Below, one piece after another: positions 23,690 through 36,500 of a stretch of DNA of 64,000 nucleotides. The number at the start of each line of letters is the position of its first letter. Positions within the stretch are counted from its first letter, which is position 1. The notes beneath the pieces were generated by a model. The model was not told the origin of the DNA. It did not search any database and was given only the letters and a program-made list of their open reading frames with translations. Both the position numbers and the translations under genes were made by a program. Source of the DNA: Megalonaias nervosa (lineage: Eukaryota > Mollusca > Bivalvia > Unionida > Unionidae); the NCBI GenBank assembly GCA_016617855.1, contig JAECUM010000793.1, forward strand, positions 186,001 to 250,000. The letters run 5' to 3'.

Positions 23690-24330
23690 ATAGGTGAGAA
23701 CTCCTGCAAATTAGTTGAGTCGTGCATATGAAAATGTACTCTACAGAGTAAACAGTTTAAGTTAAGCAGTTCACTCTTACAGTGCTCATCACAAGTCACA
23801 TCAGTAGAGGTATTACAGCACCAGTCATGGTGTGTCATTCTTTCACAACTGTTTACAGATCTAGGTTCTTCAGCTTGACACGAATGGCTGTTCATCAAAA
23901 TTTGATTGGCACAGTGGTTGGGCCACAGAACAAACATTCTGTCACAGCTTGAACATTGTATCATGAAATTTTACAAATGTGCATTTATAATGCTGGCTCC
24001 TAGAAAAACCAAAATGGCCAATTCCCAGTGAGGTTCATCTTTGGATGATGAATTTGTTTGGCAAATAATAGCTGATGATTGTTATGAAGGCAATTTAGTT
24101 TTAAAGTTAGGAAGGATGTAAGTGTTGATGGAGATTAGAGTGACTTTCAACCCTACAATGGTAAGAACCAGAATTAAAATACAGTTCAAAAGTGTGCAAT
24201 TTTCATTTCTTTTCTCAGACAATTTATCCCTGCTTCAAAACCACACTGTTCCAGTATAATGGTTAAGATAAATTTAATATGTAAAAACCTAAAAATGTGA
24301 TTAAGAAGTAAAGAGATTTCTTTCATCAAA
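23690..24330. repeat. Interspersed repeat, paralogous to 53640-54270
   Basis: Shared blocks include 'ttttacaaatg', 'aaaaccaaaatggc' / 'aaaacccaaaatggct', 'tagctgatgattgttatgaa' / 'tggctgatgatagttatga' and 'attaagaagtaaa'. On the minus strand 23665-23964 is open and Cys-rich (IQCSSCDRMFVLWPNHC), which could be a decayed domain of the repeat. No known family was recognised. Confidence 0.5.
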
Positions 24331-25949
24331 TATCCCCGTATGAAAAATCAGACTGGCACCAATGGACTTGATATCCTAATACAGCATTAAGGAAGAGAGA
24401 GTAAATCTGGCACAGTAGTCAGTGAAGCACCTATTAAAGAAATAGTAAAGCACTGATTCAAGAAAGTGAAACTTTGGTCATAGCCGATGTTAGTGAAAAG
24501 TTACTGAATGATCTTATTTTGAAGTAGAAGTATCCAAAATACTGTTTCCTTCCTCACTCTAATTTTTGTTCTACCCCCTCCCCTTAGTTCTGTAACAAAG
24601 GGGGAGCTCCCCACTTAAAACTCTGTGCAACATCTCTGCATGTATCATCTGCTTAATACCCTGGAGGTTTTGGAGCCAAGGCCTGCTACACAAGTGAGCT
24701 AAAGCCTGCGCACCAGTGACAATCGCTCTGCATGCTGATCTTTTTGTCTTCCTTCAGTCTATTGAAGGAAGAATTGTTTCCAGTGGCACTTCATTGGTTG
24801 CTTGATAGCACAGCTAATACATTGTTACATGTACTCCACATCTGCGGTGCTCTTGGCATAGCTTCTTGGCCTATGCAAGGATGCCACTTTCGAGACACTA
24901 AAGCCAGACAACAGAGGGGTTGTTCCATCTCCTCTGCCACCCTGCAGCAATGGAGTCTTCTGAGTTCACCAGCTTGGCCACTCAGGTCTCCTGGTCTGGA
25001 CTCCAGAATGTCTCAAGTGGGCATTACCTTGTGCTCCTAGGCTCACATACCATTAAAGACACTTCAGGCTTTCAGAATTTTATACAACTCGGCTTGCCCA
25101 AGGCAAGTTCACCAGAAAATTGCCCATGGGAAATGTGAGTTTCCCCTGGGAAATTTGTGTTTGTTCCAAACATAATATCCCAACATGAATAAAAGAAAAT
25201 ACAATATATTTGAAGTAAATCACATTATATTTTTATTGCATCTTTTGTTTTCTTTTCAAGTTATGAAAAATATATATGTAAATTATACTTGTAGATAATA
25301 GATGAGAAAGGGTTAGAATGTTGATATAGTGAGAATACAAAACAGTTGAATCTTCCCATCACCTTGCACTGGCTCAATGTCAGGCAATTTATAGTTATTT
25401 TATGTTGTACACAGTCACGTCCTAAGAGATTTTGTTTTTCTTCACATTTTTCATACAGTGAAATGAAATGTCTGAAAAACTGGATGAAAATGGAGACCTC
25501 ACAATACTGTGCATATAATTTTGAAGAGTTAATCCTCTTCTTTTAAAGGAATATTCTCTCAGAACATTTTTTTATGCGTGATGTCAAGTTCCATAAAAAT
25601 CAAAATTTTAGGTGGGTTTTAGAGGCCGCTTCCCTTGTAATAGTCTTACTCTGAGAGATGGCTGCTTTAAAAAGATGGAACATTTTTAGCTTTGAAAGAA
25701 AATGGGGGATGTACACTTGCTTAAGTACAATTTCTCAATGCCCATCACTTACAATAATAATTTGTAATAAGTTCCTTTTGTCAGATGCTTAGTTTCAGCA
25801 GCTATCCTGCATCTTTATCAAAAATTGGCGGGGGGGGGGGGCTTGCAAGATCTAGTCAATATGGCCAAGTAGCCTCTTTACTTGGCCATACTAGAGACCT
25901 TGTGCTGCAATACCTCCGATGTTTTCAGAGTTCATGTAAACTTTTTACA
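24331..25949. other. Intergenic; unexplained GC-richer patch at 24680-25140
   Basis: Open frames at 24732-25040 and 24920-25138 overlap and show no domain. A G10 run lies at about 25828-25837. The rest is AT-rich. Confidence 0.3.
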
Positions 25950-26965
25950 TTTAGGTCAGTTTCTTGGACTCTAATGCTTGTAATCATTAGATTTTATGCT
26001 AATGTGACATATATCCTAAGGAGTACTGTACCATTGTACAAGAAGCTGGTTCCTGTGACACCCTTTTTACACTCCAGTGATCATGCAATACATATAGGTC
26101 AGTTTCTAGAACACCTTTGTGTGTACAGTCATGAAACTATATATATATGAAACAGTCATGAAACAACCTTGGTGTTACTCTCAACAGTACTCTCATTGCA
26201 CCAACATGTCATGAACATATGCAAGGCTGCATATCTTGAGCTGAGATGCATCAGCTCCATTCGCAAGTATCTTTCAGTTAATGTACTAAAACACTTGTGT
26301 GTTCCTTAGTACTTTCAAGACTGGACTATTGTAACTCGATTCTGTCTGGTTCATCTCAATATCTACTCCAGAAGCTTCAAAACACATCTTCTCGGGTCAT
26401 CCTTAGAGTACCACGATCAGAGCACGCCTCCCCCCTGCTCTGTACCCTATACTGGCTATCCATTCGATCCAGAATTAAACACAAAATTTGTTCTCTGTGC
26501 TACGTTTCACTGACGGGCTCCAGTCCAACATACCTATCCAACCTCACCCATGTGTACACACCAGCAAGATACTTACGCTCCTCTTCTGACACTCGTATTC
26601 TCATTATTCCCACTATGAAAATGAAATCATGTGGATATACTTTTGCATGCCAGGGCCCAGCAACGTGAAATGAATTGCCCACTTAGACACAAAGATCTCA
26701 TTCAAGAGCGCTCTTAAAACTCATCTATTTCAACTGCAAGAACAGACTTAAAGACCTAATAATGTAATGTTTCCTTTACCTTAAATATTTACAGCACGTT
26801 TTGTTTTCTAATTTCGTGGTGTTCGTTTTTATTTTTGTAATCATATCATTACATATATTTTTTAAGTGTTGTCAAATGTTATAAAGCACTTAGAGCTTCT
26901 AAAGGTTGGGCGCTCTTCTAAAGATTGGGCGCTATACAAAGTCCTCATTATTATATATATATATA
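25950..26965 (+). mobile_element. 5'-truncated L2/CR1-type LINE, reverse transcriptase C-terminus and 3' tail
   Basis: The readable part spans about 26150-26720. LGVTLNSTL is followed by SLVLSRLDYCNSILSGSSQY, then LYWLSIRSRIKHKICSLCY, YTPARYLRSSSDTR and, after a frameshift, WNELP-like sequence. These are the stereotyped post-catalytic motifs of L2/CR1/Jockey-group LINEs. The element ends with two 'ttgggcgct' motifs and an ATTATTATATATAT microsatellite at about 26943-26966, the form typical of L2 tails. No intact catalytic domain is present. How much of the upstream 25.8-26.1 kb sequence belongs to it is unclear. Confidence 0.72.
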
Positions 26966-27269
26966 TCTGGAGTGCTACACCATTGTAACAAAAGTAGGTC
27001 ACTATGGCCTATTTTTAAACTCGAACAATGTTTACACATTTTGTCATTTTCTGAGACACTTGCTTTTACTGCATGCCATGAAAGTATATGTGCATGCATC
27101 TCAAAAATTAGGTCAAGTATTGCCTTTAAATCAGTTTCTAGTCCGTATACTATCCAACTTAAAAAGCTCCTGGCCTGAATTGTTAACAAGGTCATTATAA
27201 CCATTACAAATTTTACGGTATAGTATTTGTCATAGGCCCATGATAAAAGAAAAATGATTAAAGACACAT

Positions 27270-27525
27270 GTACAATACTGAAACAAATGATGACAAATGT
27301 ATTCAGTATTGAAACAAATCAGTACAGAAGTATTCAATATTGAAACAACCCAACAGATGTATTCAATATTGAAACAAATCAAGACAGATGTATGCAGTAT
27401 TGAAGCAAATCAGTACAGATGTATTCAATATTAAAACAAATCAGTACAGAAGTATTAAATACTGAAACAAATCAGTACAGATGTATGCAGTATTGAAGCA
27501 AATTAAGACATGTATAATATTGAAA
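27270..27525. repeat. 31-bp minisatellite, about 8 copies
   Basis: The unit is like 'tattcaatattgaaacaaat' plus 'cagtacagatg', with substitutions. Confidence 0.85.
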
Positions 27526-29779
27526 ACTTTAATCGCTTTATACTCTAATCATACAATTTTGAAGACTAAAACATTCAGCCTAATAATTCTTTTTTTACAA
27601 ATTTGATACAAGCATTTCTGTTAAAGCTGATCCTTTACACTTATTTTTGAAAAAATGCCACTTTGTTTCCTTTGCTACATGTTCCTTTTACATACAAGTA
27701 ATATAATTATAACAAGTTGATGAGATAGGACAGACTCTACTCCAATGTCCAAATGTTTTTGTCCAGTATACCCTGGGACTGTCAAAAGTTTCATATCCTT
27801 AAGTACGGTAAAAGCCTGGATTATTCACATAATGATCAACCAACTTAACAATTTATCCAAACAATATTGTTTCCCAATCATGCCATGATGTTCTGATCAA
27901 ATCTTTGAACTCTCCATCATGTGAACCATTTTTAAGCTCCATAACAACTCTGGCTGAAAAGGAATGGACTAAGCTGGCCTTGAAGTCCATGTTAAAAAAA
28001 AAATTTCACTCAGTAGAAAACTGGAAGAAACAAAATAAGAATTAACACAATTCTGGTTGCACTACATATATTCGTGATTGTACTGATGTCAAAATTATTG
28101 TTTCTAATTTTTGTATTTTCCCTTTTTATGCTTAGTTGTGTGACTACGGAGAAAAGTGGACCGATGGACAAAATCAAGACTGGAAGAAAAAGCAGCCCCC
28201 GACAAGTCATGAATTTTGCCAGATATAAAATTTCTTTTTACTTCTCCAAAATTTACTATGCCATATGAATAAAATATATTTAAGTAATGTCACACAAATA
28301 AAAAATTGTATACTCTGATATGGTCATTAAAATCACAATTCTGAGCGCCAGTTTTAGATTTTGACAGTCTTATACCTATATTTTCCTTCCAGTCCAGAAT
28401 GTTTCTTCTTATTTCTACATCTTTTTCCCAACAGTCCACCTTAAAATTGTAGAAGATACCAAAAGATTTTGGACACATCTTGTAGTCCACCAATGAACCT
28501 TCCAAGATATCAAATTCTTGTGTCTAGTGGGACTTGTATATGACAAATATGTAGCCAGATTGTTTGGAAATAATCTGCAATAAAGCAACGAGTCCTGGAG
28601 ATGTGTATGTGTACATAGCATATTTTCTAATTTAACTTGGAAAATTTTTTTTTTATTGAAAACAAACAATTCACAGCACTATTTACATATTTTACAGTAC
28701 TTACTATAGATCTGTTTATATTTACATATATACTAAAATCTGTTCAAATAAGTTTTAAATGTTTTTCACTTTGTATCCTTCTTTCCCATTTACTGATAAC
28801 AAACTTTTAGGAAGAAATCTGTCCCCAACTTTTTAAATTTAAAATATCCTCAATGTTATCCAAAAAAGATCACAGCCAGGAAAATTCTGTTTCATTTTGG
28901 TAAAAAAATGTTACTTTGAACTGATTTTTTCAGTAAAATTTTCTGTTTTCTGAAAAATGCCATTTTTGTCATTTCTGCAATTTGTGGCCTTTGGAAGTAT
29001 TTTTTTCTCCACAGTTCATTAGATCTTTAATTTTGTGGTGTACAGCAGAACTAAAATCCATAAACACTGATACCACATGACAAATTGTGGTTTCACAGAA
29101 TGTGAGAAAAGATTTTCTGCTCATTTCATTGTTAACCATTTTGTGATGGGATGGTAATCAACACGTGTACCTAATTTTTTTAAATCTTATTAAAATAAAG
29201 TTGCTGTTAATAAAAAAACAAACTATTTGGACAGTTTAGTATATGCATCTACAAAAATCTATCTCACCCGTCAATCCTTAGAAGCCCCATTCACAATAAG
29301 CTTCTTTACTTTCTCTTCACTTCTGGAAACCAGTTTTAGTCTGTTCAGGTATGCAATGGAAGGACTGGCAAAGTCCAGATGTATAGCACATACAAAGTTT
29401 AATGTACAGTGATGCACTTCACAAGTTGGTCTTGGGGCAGGGATCTGGTTATTAAAATCAGTTTATTCTTATACAGAATTTTAAAGGCTTTCTTTTAAAG
29501 TAGAACCAGTGATGTCCAATAACAGATGAGTAGTGTGTTTGGTCACAAGTACACACAAACAAGATGCTACACGCTACGCCTCACTTTTGATTGGCAAGAT
29601 CATACAACACCCCTTCTGTCTCTTATTATCTGCAATTGTGAAACTCGTCTGTTGAGTAATGGTCCTACTGGATACTTAAAATACCTGGCTGCCAGGCTAA
29701 TGGAAATCAATTTTCATGCAAATTATGGTAATTTCACAGAAAAATATACAATAACCTACATTACCGTATATACTCCCTA
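27526..29779. other. Intergenic, no supported gene
   Basis: AT-rich with only short chance frames. A 66-codon + frame and an overlapping - frame at 28010-28268 are shadows of each other with no domain. Confidence 0.5.
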
Positions 29780-29960
29780 ACAAGACGAGTCAAACTGCAC
29801 AGAACAAAGATCTACCCTGGTCTGAGCAGTTTGTTAAGAATAATTAGTAGAACAAACAAAACAGACCCTGATCTGCAGGCTCTTTATGCTATGGCAGACC
29901 AGGATCTTCGCTGTTTTGTTTGCAGTTTGACTCAACTTGTAAGCAAGTATAGATAGTACA
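29780..29960. mobile_element. Palindromic MITE copy 4
   Basis: It starts 'caagacgagtcaaactgc' and ends 'tgcagtttgactcaacttg' plus 'taagcaagta', which are inverted copies of each other. The core has 'agaccctgatctgc' and 'ggcagaccaggatc', which also pair. Confidence 0.65.
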
Positions 29961-30201
29961 CTATTAACCACAGCTCATCATCTTGTCTGACACTTTCAAA
30001 ATACAGCCGAAGTGAAACAAATTCATAATAAAAAAAACTTTGAAATGCATCAATGTATCTTCACTACAAACAGAATTTAATTAAAAAGAAAATGAAGTAC
30101 ATAAATTCACAAGTCACACTTCATAGATCCCATTTATACATGTATTTTTTTAAATAGGTTAATTTCTTATTTCCTGTCAAACCTAGTCTGTAGCAAATAC
30201 A

Positions 30202-30202
<1 letters not shown>

Positions 30203-30236
<34 letters not shown>
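30203..30236. repeat. (AT)n microsatellite
   Basis: About 16 AT dinucleotides in a row. Confidence 0.95.
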
Positions 30237-31045
30237 TAGGAATGTAACTGGTGAAAATGGCAACAATGAAGTGTGTTCCATGGTGCAACTTCTGCATGAG
30301 ACAAAATGCGATATAACAAAATATACTTAAGGATTTACTCCTTACAAGCACAGTTTTTGCCTCCTTCAGTTCATATCAAGTTCTGGATAATAGAGGTAGA
30401 ATCGGTTTTCTTTTTTAAATAGTGAAAGCGATCAGTTTTTGCCTTCTCTTAATCAACATTTAACATTTCTGCTAAAATGTTGCTGTGACTGACACACAAT
30501 GTTGAATTTAGATAAACAAAGAACTGTCCATGAGAACAGGCTTTCAGGACTAACTGTAATAATTCAGTTCCCATAGTAAACCTACGCAAACACCATGATG
30601 TTAAAAATTCAATAACTTTACATTTCTGAGTGCTCATGATCAAACCTATATTTATCAGTATAGATGAAACCTGGATGTCTGTGTAGAGAAAAGGATACAA
30701 GCCACTGCATTTTCTGGACCTACATGTGTTTGAAACATGTGCTTTCAATTCTGCACCAAAGAGTCAGGTGCTAATTTCAGTAATGAGTGTTCCAAATTCA
30801 AGACTCTTAACAGACTGAAATTCCATCAATAAAACAATGTCTCTTTTTTTTTCAGTTACAACTATGATAAGCTCTCAAAAGATTCCCTTTCCTAAAAAAT
30901 AACTTACATTATTAACCAATCCTAGCCAGCCAAACCCATATATACTCGATTTTATGTTCACCCATTTCTAGGCTGGTTCCCATTTTTCCATATAATTAGT
31001 ACACAGTGTCCTTCAGGGAAATGTCAACTGCAACTTCAAGTATAT

Positions 31046-31205
31046 ACTTACTTACAAGTTGGATCCAACTGCAAACTCAGATCTATACAGTTTGTTAGGC
31101 CTAATCAGTACAATAAAGATAGACCCTGATTTGCCCGTGCATTATGTGACAGTAGACCAGGGTCTATGTTGTTTGCAGTTCACACAACATATAAGCAAGC
31201 ATAAT
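31046..31205. mobile_element. Palindromic MITE copy 5
   Basis: The left arm 'acttacaagttggatccaac' and right arm 'gtttgcagttcacacaac' plus 'ataagcaagc' are inverted. The core has 'tagaccctgatttgcc' and 'agaccagggtcta'. A short partial copy follows at about 31250-31375. Confidence 0.65.
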
Positions 31206-31479
31206 ACATGTTAATTATCCTCTTTTATCCATATATGCAACTACATAATCCATCACCAGATCAGTGAATGCTGTTTGTTCCACATGTGATTTAGAGAGAA
31301 CAGAGCATACCCAGAAGTGCCAGTCATTTTTCAAGGACAGATTTGGGTCTATACAGTTTCATGTTGGATTTACTGGACTATAAAGTCTAGTTTCCTTTAT
31401 CAAATTTAAACTGTGTGTTGCAAGATAATCCCAACTGTTATATGTAGGAGTTTGTACTTGATTGTCTGCTACATCTGTC

Positions 31480-32540
31480 ACAGAAGCCAAACAAAATTTT
31501 ACCAAAAATTGGATAGAGAGCATTACTGGATGAAGGGCTTTCAAGCTTGTATACCAAAAAAAATAACGCCAATATGCCACCACATATAACCACTGTTACT
31601 AAAGAAACAAGTTTGAAGGACTTTTCAACAACTCGAAAAACTTGACCAAATCTGATAGCACCCCGGTGTGTGAGGATTTCAAATCCATAGAAATCTACCA
31701 TAAAGTATAGCCGCTACCTTTCACTGACTTCTCAAAAATCACAATATAGAATTGGACTATACTTGGTAGAAAGCAACCTGGCGTAAATGGCTTTCAAATC
31801 TTAACAAAAGATTCTGATCTGTGATAAAATTTGGCTACCATTACTAAAAACGGAAATAACTTTAAACAACTCCAACAAAATTGCTAAAGAGAACTTGACT
31901 AAATGTAACAAGTACTCTAGCATGAAGAGCTGTCAAGTGTGTGCAAATGATGCCCATCTGCCATTAAATATGTCCACTGTTACTAGAGATACATATGAAG
32001 GGCAATCAAATTATGTACAATGATGCATCAAATATGGCTGCCATTTAAAGCTAGGGAACCACAGTAGCCCAGTTGGCAGAGCATCATACTTGTATTGCAA
32101 CATTCACAGGTATGCTACCTGCCAGGCCAGCCAGGGTCAGCTGCCTTGGTGACCCTGGAAAAGACATTGTCCTCTGCATGAAATAGTCCATAAAAAAACC
32201 AACAAAAGAAACCTGTTAACTTCTGAAGAAAAGAAATGACACCCCACCCCCACCCCAGATTTTACCCAATTTTTACAAAGCACTCAGGTATCATGGACTT
32301 TCTAGTTTGATGATCTGCTACAAAATCTGGCCCTTCCCCAAGAATAAAACCTTTCAACAAGTTCAAAAAAATTAATATATATAATTATACAAAAAAGACA
32401 AGAACATCTCGGTACAGCTTTCTGGTTTATACAAATGCAGCTGATCTGCCATCAGCTATTAACAATGTTACTAAAAATAGACAATATTTAAACCATTTTA
32501 CCTATTTTAAAAAAGCCACTAAACAGAATTTGGTAAACTT
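31480..32540. repeat. Degenerate long-period repeat region
   Basis: Recurring segments such as 'gaagggctttcaagcttg' / 'gaagagctgtcaagtgtg', 'gccatatgccacca' / 'catctgccattaaat' and 'actgttactaaagaaac' / 'actgttactagagatac' mark several diverged units. It is interrupted by the SINE at 32050-32215. Confidence 0.5.
32050..32215 (+). mobile_element. tRNA-Lys-like SINE
   Basis: The head GTAGCCCAGTTGGCAGAGC followed by ATCATACTTGTATTGC resembles the D-arm and anticodon region of tRNA-Lys. A degraded B-box region, a body with 'gccagggtcagctgcc' and an A-rich end near 32190-32210 follow. No clear duplication was found. Confidence 0.55.
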
Positions 32541-33453
32541 TAAAGAAAGCCTCTTCATATCACCTTGATATCTGCAATAACATATAAAAATTCAAGATAT
32601 CCAAAAAAAGGAAAGAGAAACCTTACAACAATTGTTTTATAACGTGCAATCAACATCACTGGAAAAATTTTGTACAGAAAGCATCGTAATGACCCAGATT
32701 TCTTGGCCAACAGCACCTGCATTTTGCTATTAAGCAATTCTGACTCACTTGAGCCTTTTGTTGCTATATGATACCACAAACAGCACAGAATAAAGTCAAC
32801 CATTCAGAAATACCTTTTAAAAATCTGTGGCAGTTCACCCTTTCTAAACTAATCTTAGCAACACGCAGAACCTAGGATTATAAAAAATATTTAAATGAGG
32901 CAATTATAACAAACAGCCTGTTATCCCTAGAAAACAAACACAATTTACTCTCTACATGCCTTATTTCCTCCCATTTAATGCATGCCCACTTGTGAATAGA
33001 ATGGCTCTAGATTTTGAATAATAAAAATATTTTCACAATGCATTAGACTTTTAATTTCCAGCAACAAGCAGAGATGTTAGTATGGATGTTAGCAAGCCTG
33101 GATGTTAGTGATTCTGGATCTATGCTGTGTGCAGCTGGTTGCACATCACACATCGGGATTTACAAGTTAAAATTTCTCGGCACATATACCTTTACATGAT
33201 TTTTTGCAACACATCCAATAGATTATTGTTGCCATTGCCTAAGATATGACAACTCTAGTTATTCTTCTTAAAAATTTCTACCTAAAAATAACCAACTGTA
33301 CAGAGAACTGTGTGTAAATAATTATACAAGTCCACCTGCATACAAATCTACAAAGTCATTCTGATTTAATTTTTGTTGCGAGCAAATTTATAAAACTTAT
33401 ATGCATACATGAAAGCGTTTCTTATTTTTATACATTATTTTCAATGAGAATTT

Positions 33454-33459
33454 TTTATT
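33454..33459 (-). terminator. Candidate polyadenylation signal of the zinc-finger gene
   Basis: AATAAA on the minus strand about 130 bases past the stop, followed by A/T-rich sequence. It is the first canonical hexamer after the coding region. Later sites are possible because the DNA is very AT-rich. Confidence 0.35.
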
Positions 33460-33585
33460 ACAGCTAAACTACCCCGATATGGGGAAAGATGAATTGCCTG
33501 CAAAGAAAAAAAATTTCTGACATATTTTTAAAAAAAATTCTCACGTAGTGCATCAAAATATGTTTTAAAATAAACATTCTTAGTT

Positions 33586-36500
33586 CTACATTTCTTGTTT
33601 GATAATTGTTCCTCCCACCATCTTAACAACTTCTCCATTGCTGTCCACTGTGAGGTCAATCTCCATGGTTGTGACCTGCTCACCAGAGTGCATCTGCTTA
33701 ACATGCTCCGACACCAAATTTCGCTCTGCTGTGAACCACTGGCACTTTGCACACTCGTAGATGTGTGCATTCTGATGTGCTAAAGTGTGAATCGTGTAAT
33801 CTTTCTGCTCTGTGGTGGAATAGCAGCACTGGTCTGAAACACACAGGTAGAATCGGCTGGCCTGTTTGTTCTTCCATGCTACCACATCCCGGTATATAAA
33901 TTCCTCATTGCTGTGCTTCACTAGCATATGTTCTTTAATATCAGACTTGGAATGAAACATGATGGAAGTTGAGCAATAAAGACACTCATACACCTCAGTA
34001 GTACTGTTCTTGGAGGTGTTACCTTTACTAGGAAATACATTTGCAGGAGGTACAAATTTTTCCTGTAATTTTGTGAGGTCTGGATCAGACTTTACAAGGG
34101 AATGTTCTTTTGTGGCATGATTTATCATTTCATTTGCTTCCTGCGAAACAAACTGGCATCCTTCTTTTGGGCAGATGCAAGTAAGGTTCTGCTGGTGATT
34201 TATCTTCCGCTTTACATCGATGGCTCTTAAAGGTTGCTTCTTATGCATGTTGCGAATGTGCTTTCTTATCAGATTTGCTCCAAATGCAATTTCCTGACAG
34301 TGAATGCACATGTAAAGTGTTGGAGTGTGTCCATGTGCCCGTACTTTGACCTGTGCCCGTATAGCTGAAGCACGAACTGGTCTCCCAGACTGTATGTCAC
34401 GACTGGCTTCATCAGTAATGTATGCCTCCATGGCCCTCTCTATCTCTTCTTCTGGAATGTTACCATCAAAATCTAAATCTCCCTGTTCATCATCATTCTC
34501 TGATGAAGCAGACGAAGCTGTCGATAGAAAAGGCGATGAAGATGATGTCTCATCAACAATATTTGGCGATGGAGATTGTTGCACAGGTGGATTTTTGTGT
34601 TTTTCTGCCTCTGTCACATCATTATGTCGCTCTCGCAAGTGGATCTCAAGTTCGCTTCCATCTCGGCTCTCCCAAAGGCAATAGCTGCAAAAATAGACAG
34701 TCGGCTTTGCTTTTTTGTCTCCCATGAGATCTTTGATCATTGGACTTCTGTCTTTATGATTGGATAGCACATGTTTTTTAACCCTGGTATTATTATTTGA
34801 TACGTAGGAACAATAATAACAGCCATATTCAGCCGTTTTCTCAGACCTGTGATCCTTTTGTCCCAACAGTGCATTCCCTGCCACTTTAGCTGCAAACTGC
34901 CTTGTAAGTTCCAGTGCCTTAACCAAACCCGTATCGATATCATCCTGGTTCCCATCCAACCAAGGGGTACATTCATCAGTGTGGTTTGTGAAATCCTCCA
35001 AATCCTTTGTACTGAATTCACAGTCCTTCTTCAGACAGAAGAAAAGATATCGTTTCTGACGAAGCTTGACAGCTTTCATATCTAGTGCATACATAACTGA
35101 GGACTGGTGTCTCAGCAACAAATGGGACTTCACTCTGTCATGCTGAGTAGCACTAAAGTTACAATGTGCACATTTATATGTTTGTGGAATTTTCTTCTTT
35201 TCCTCCTCTGAAATTCCCTCATCCCTCTCACCACTCACCTTTTCAGCATTATCAATGACAACCTGAGAGCTAGATGGCAATGTATAGCTAGGTGTTGTGA
35301 CATTTGTCCCTCCAACAGTAACCATGCCTCCTCCAGGTGGGGCATTCATCATCTCGGCATCACTCTTTTTTATCCTTTTCATCTCCTCCTCTGATGAAAC
35401 TAGCATGGCCACATACTTATGGGCCTTTCCCTGGTGCTTGGCGTTGAGATGAATTTTCAGATACGACTGGCTTAGGGTAACAAAATTACAATAACCACAG
35501 TTCCAGCACAGTCCTGATGACACAGTCACTACATTCTGCTTTTTGAGTGGCTCAGATGGAGGAGGAGGAGGTGGAGTTACGGGTTCTGCTCCTGCAGTTG
35601 CCGCAGCAACAGCCTGCTGACCACTAATGACATTTGTTATGAATGGCCCAGAGGTTGACTGACTTGTTGCAATTGAATGAACAGAACTAATGATAGGCTG
35701 ACTAGTTGTTGCAAGTAAAGGCTGACCAACAAGTCCTAGAACTGGTTGACCGGTTTGACATAAGACGGAGGACAGGATTGGATTGGAAACAAATGTTGGA
35801 ACTGGGGCTGGAGCTAGAACTGGTAATGACTGAGCTGTCAGTGTTTGTGGTGCCTGAGCTGAATTTAAACCTGCTATCACATGAGTGACTGGCACAGAAG
35901 ACACGGGAACTGGAGTTTTCTTTGGAGAGATTACCTTTGTTTCACTTTCATCTTGTTCATCACCTTCAACATCAGGATAACTAGGTCCTTCATCTACCTC
36001 GTCCACTTCCATATCAAAAGCCTCATATTCATCATCTTTAGCCTTTATGTTCTTTGTTCCTTTACCTACTGCCCTTTTCTCTTCACTGGTTTTTGCCAAC
36101 TTTGCATTTGGTTCACTATCAAGATTGTTTTCTGCCTTTCTCTTGCCAATTTCACTGTCCTCTCTTATCATTCCAGACTGAAGATAGTCAGGTAAAAAGG
36201 TACAGTATTTCAAAGTTTTTGCTGTGTCTGCAAACATGTCATGTTCTTTATTACAGTGCCGGATGACATCTGCACGAGAGAAAGACTGGTACTTGCAATA
36301 CTTGCAATGGAAACGATGCTCCATGATATGCTGCAGAAGAGCTTCTTTTCTTTCAGATCGATAACTACAGAAGTTACACCAGTAGCATGTTATGTCCATG
36401 GCTAATGACTGTCCTCCAGAGGTCATTAACATGACCTTTGACCCAACAGCACAAACCATATCCAACCGCAGGCTATTATTCACTTTCTCCCCATTATCTC

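Noticed and set aside
26906..27267. Overlapping + and - frames of 90-111 codons
   Set aside because: They begin in the L2 tail microsatellite, have no domain, and are open on both strands by chance.
32050..32130. A functional tRNA-Lys gene
   Set aside because: The acceptor stem and T-arm do not pair and a SINE body with A-rich tail follows, so it is a SINE head.
34325..36195. Several + strand frames of 60-119 codons
   Set aside because: They are antisense shadows of the large zinc-finger exon.
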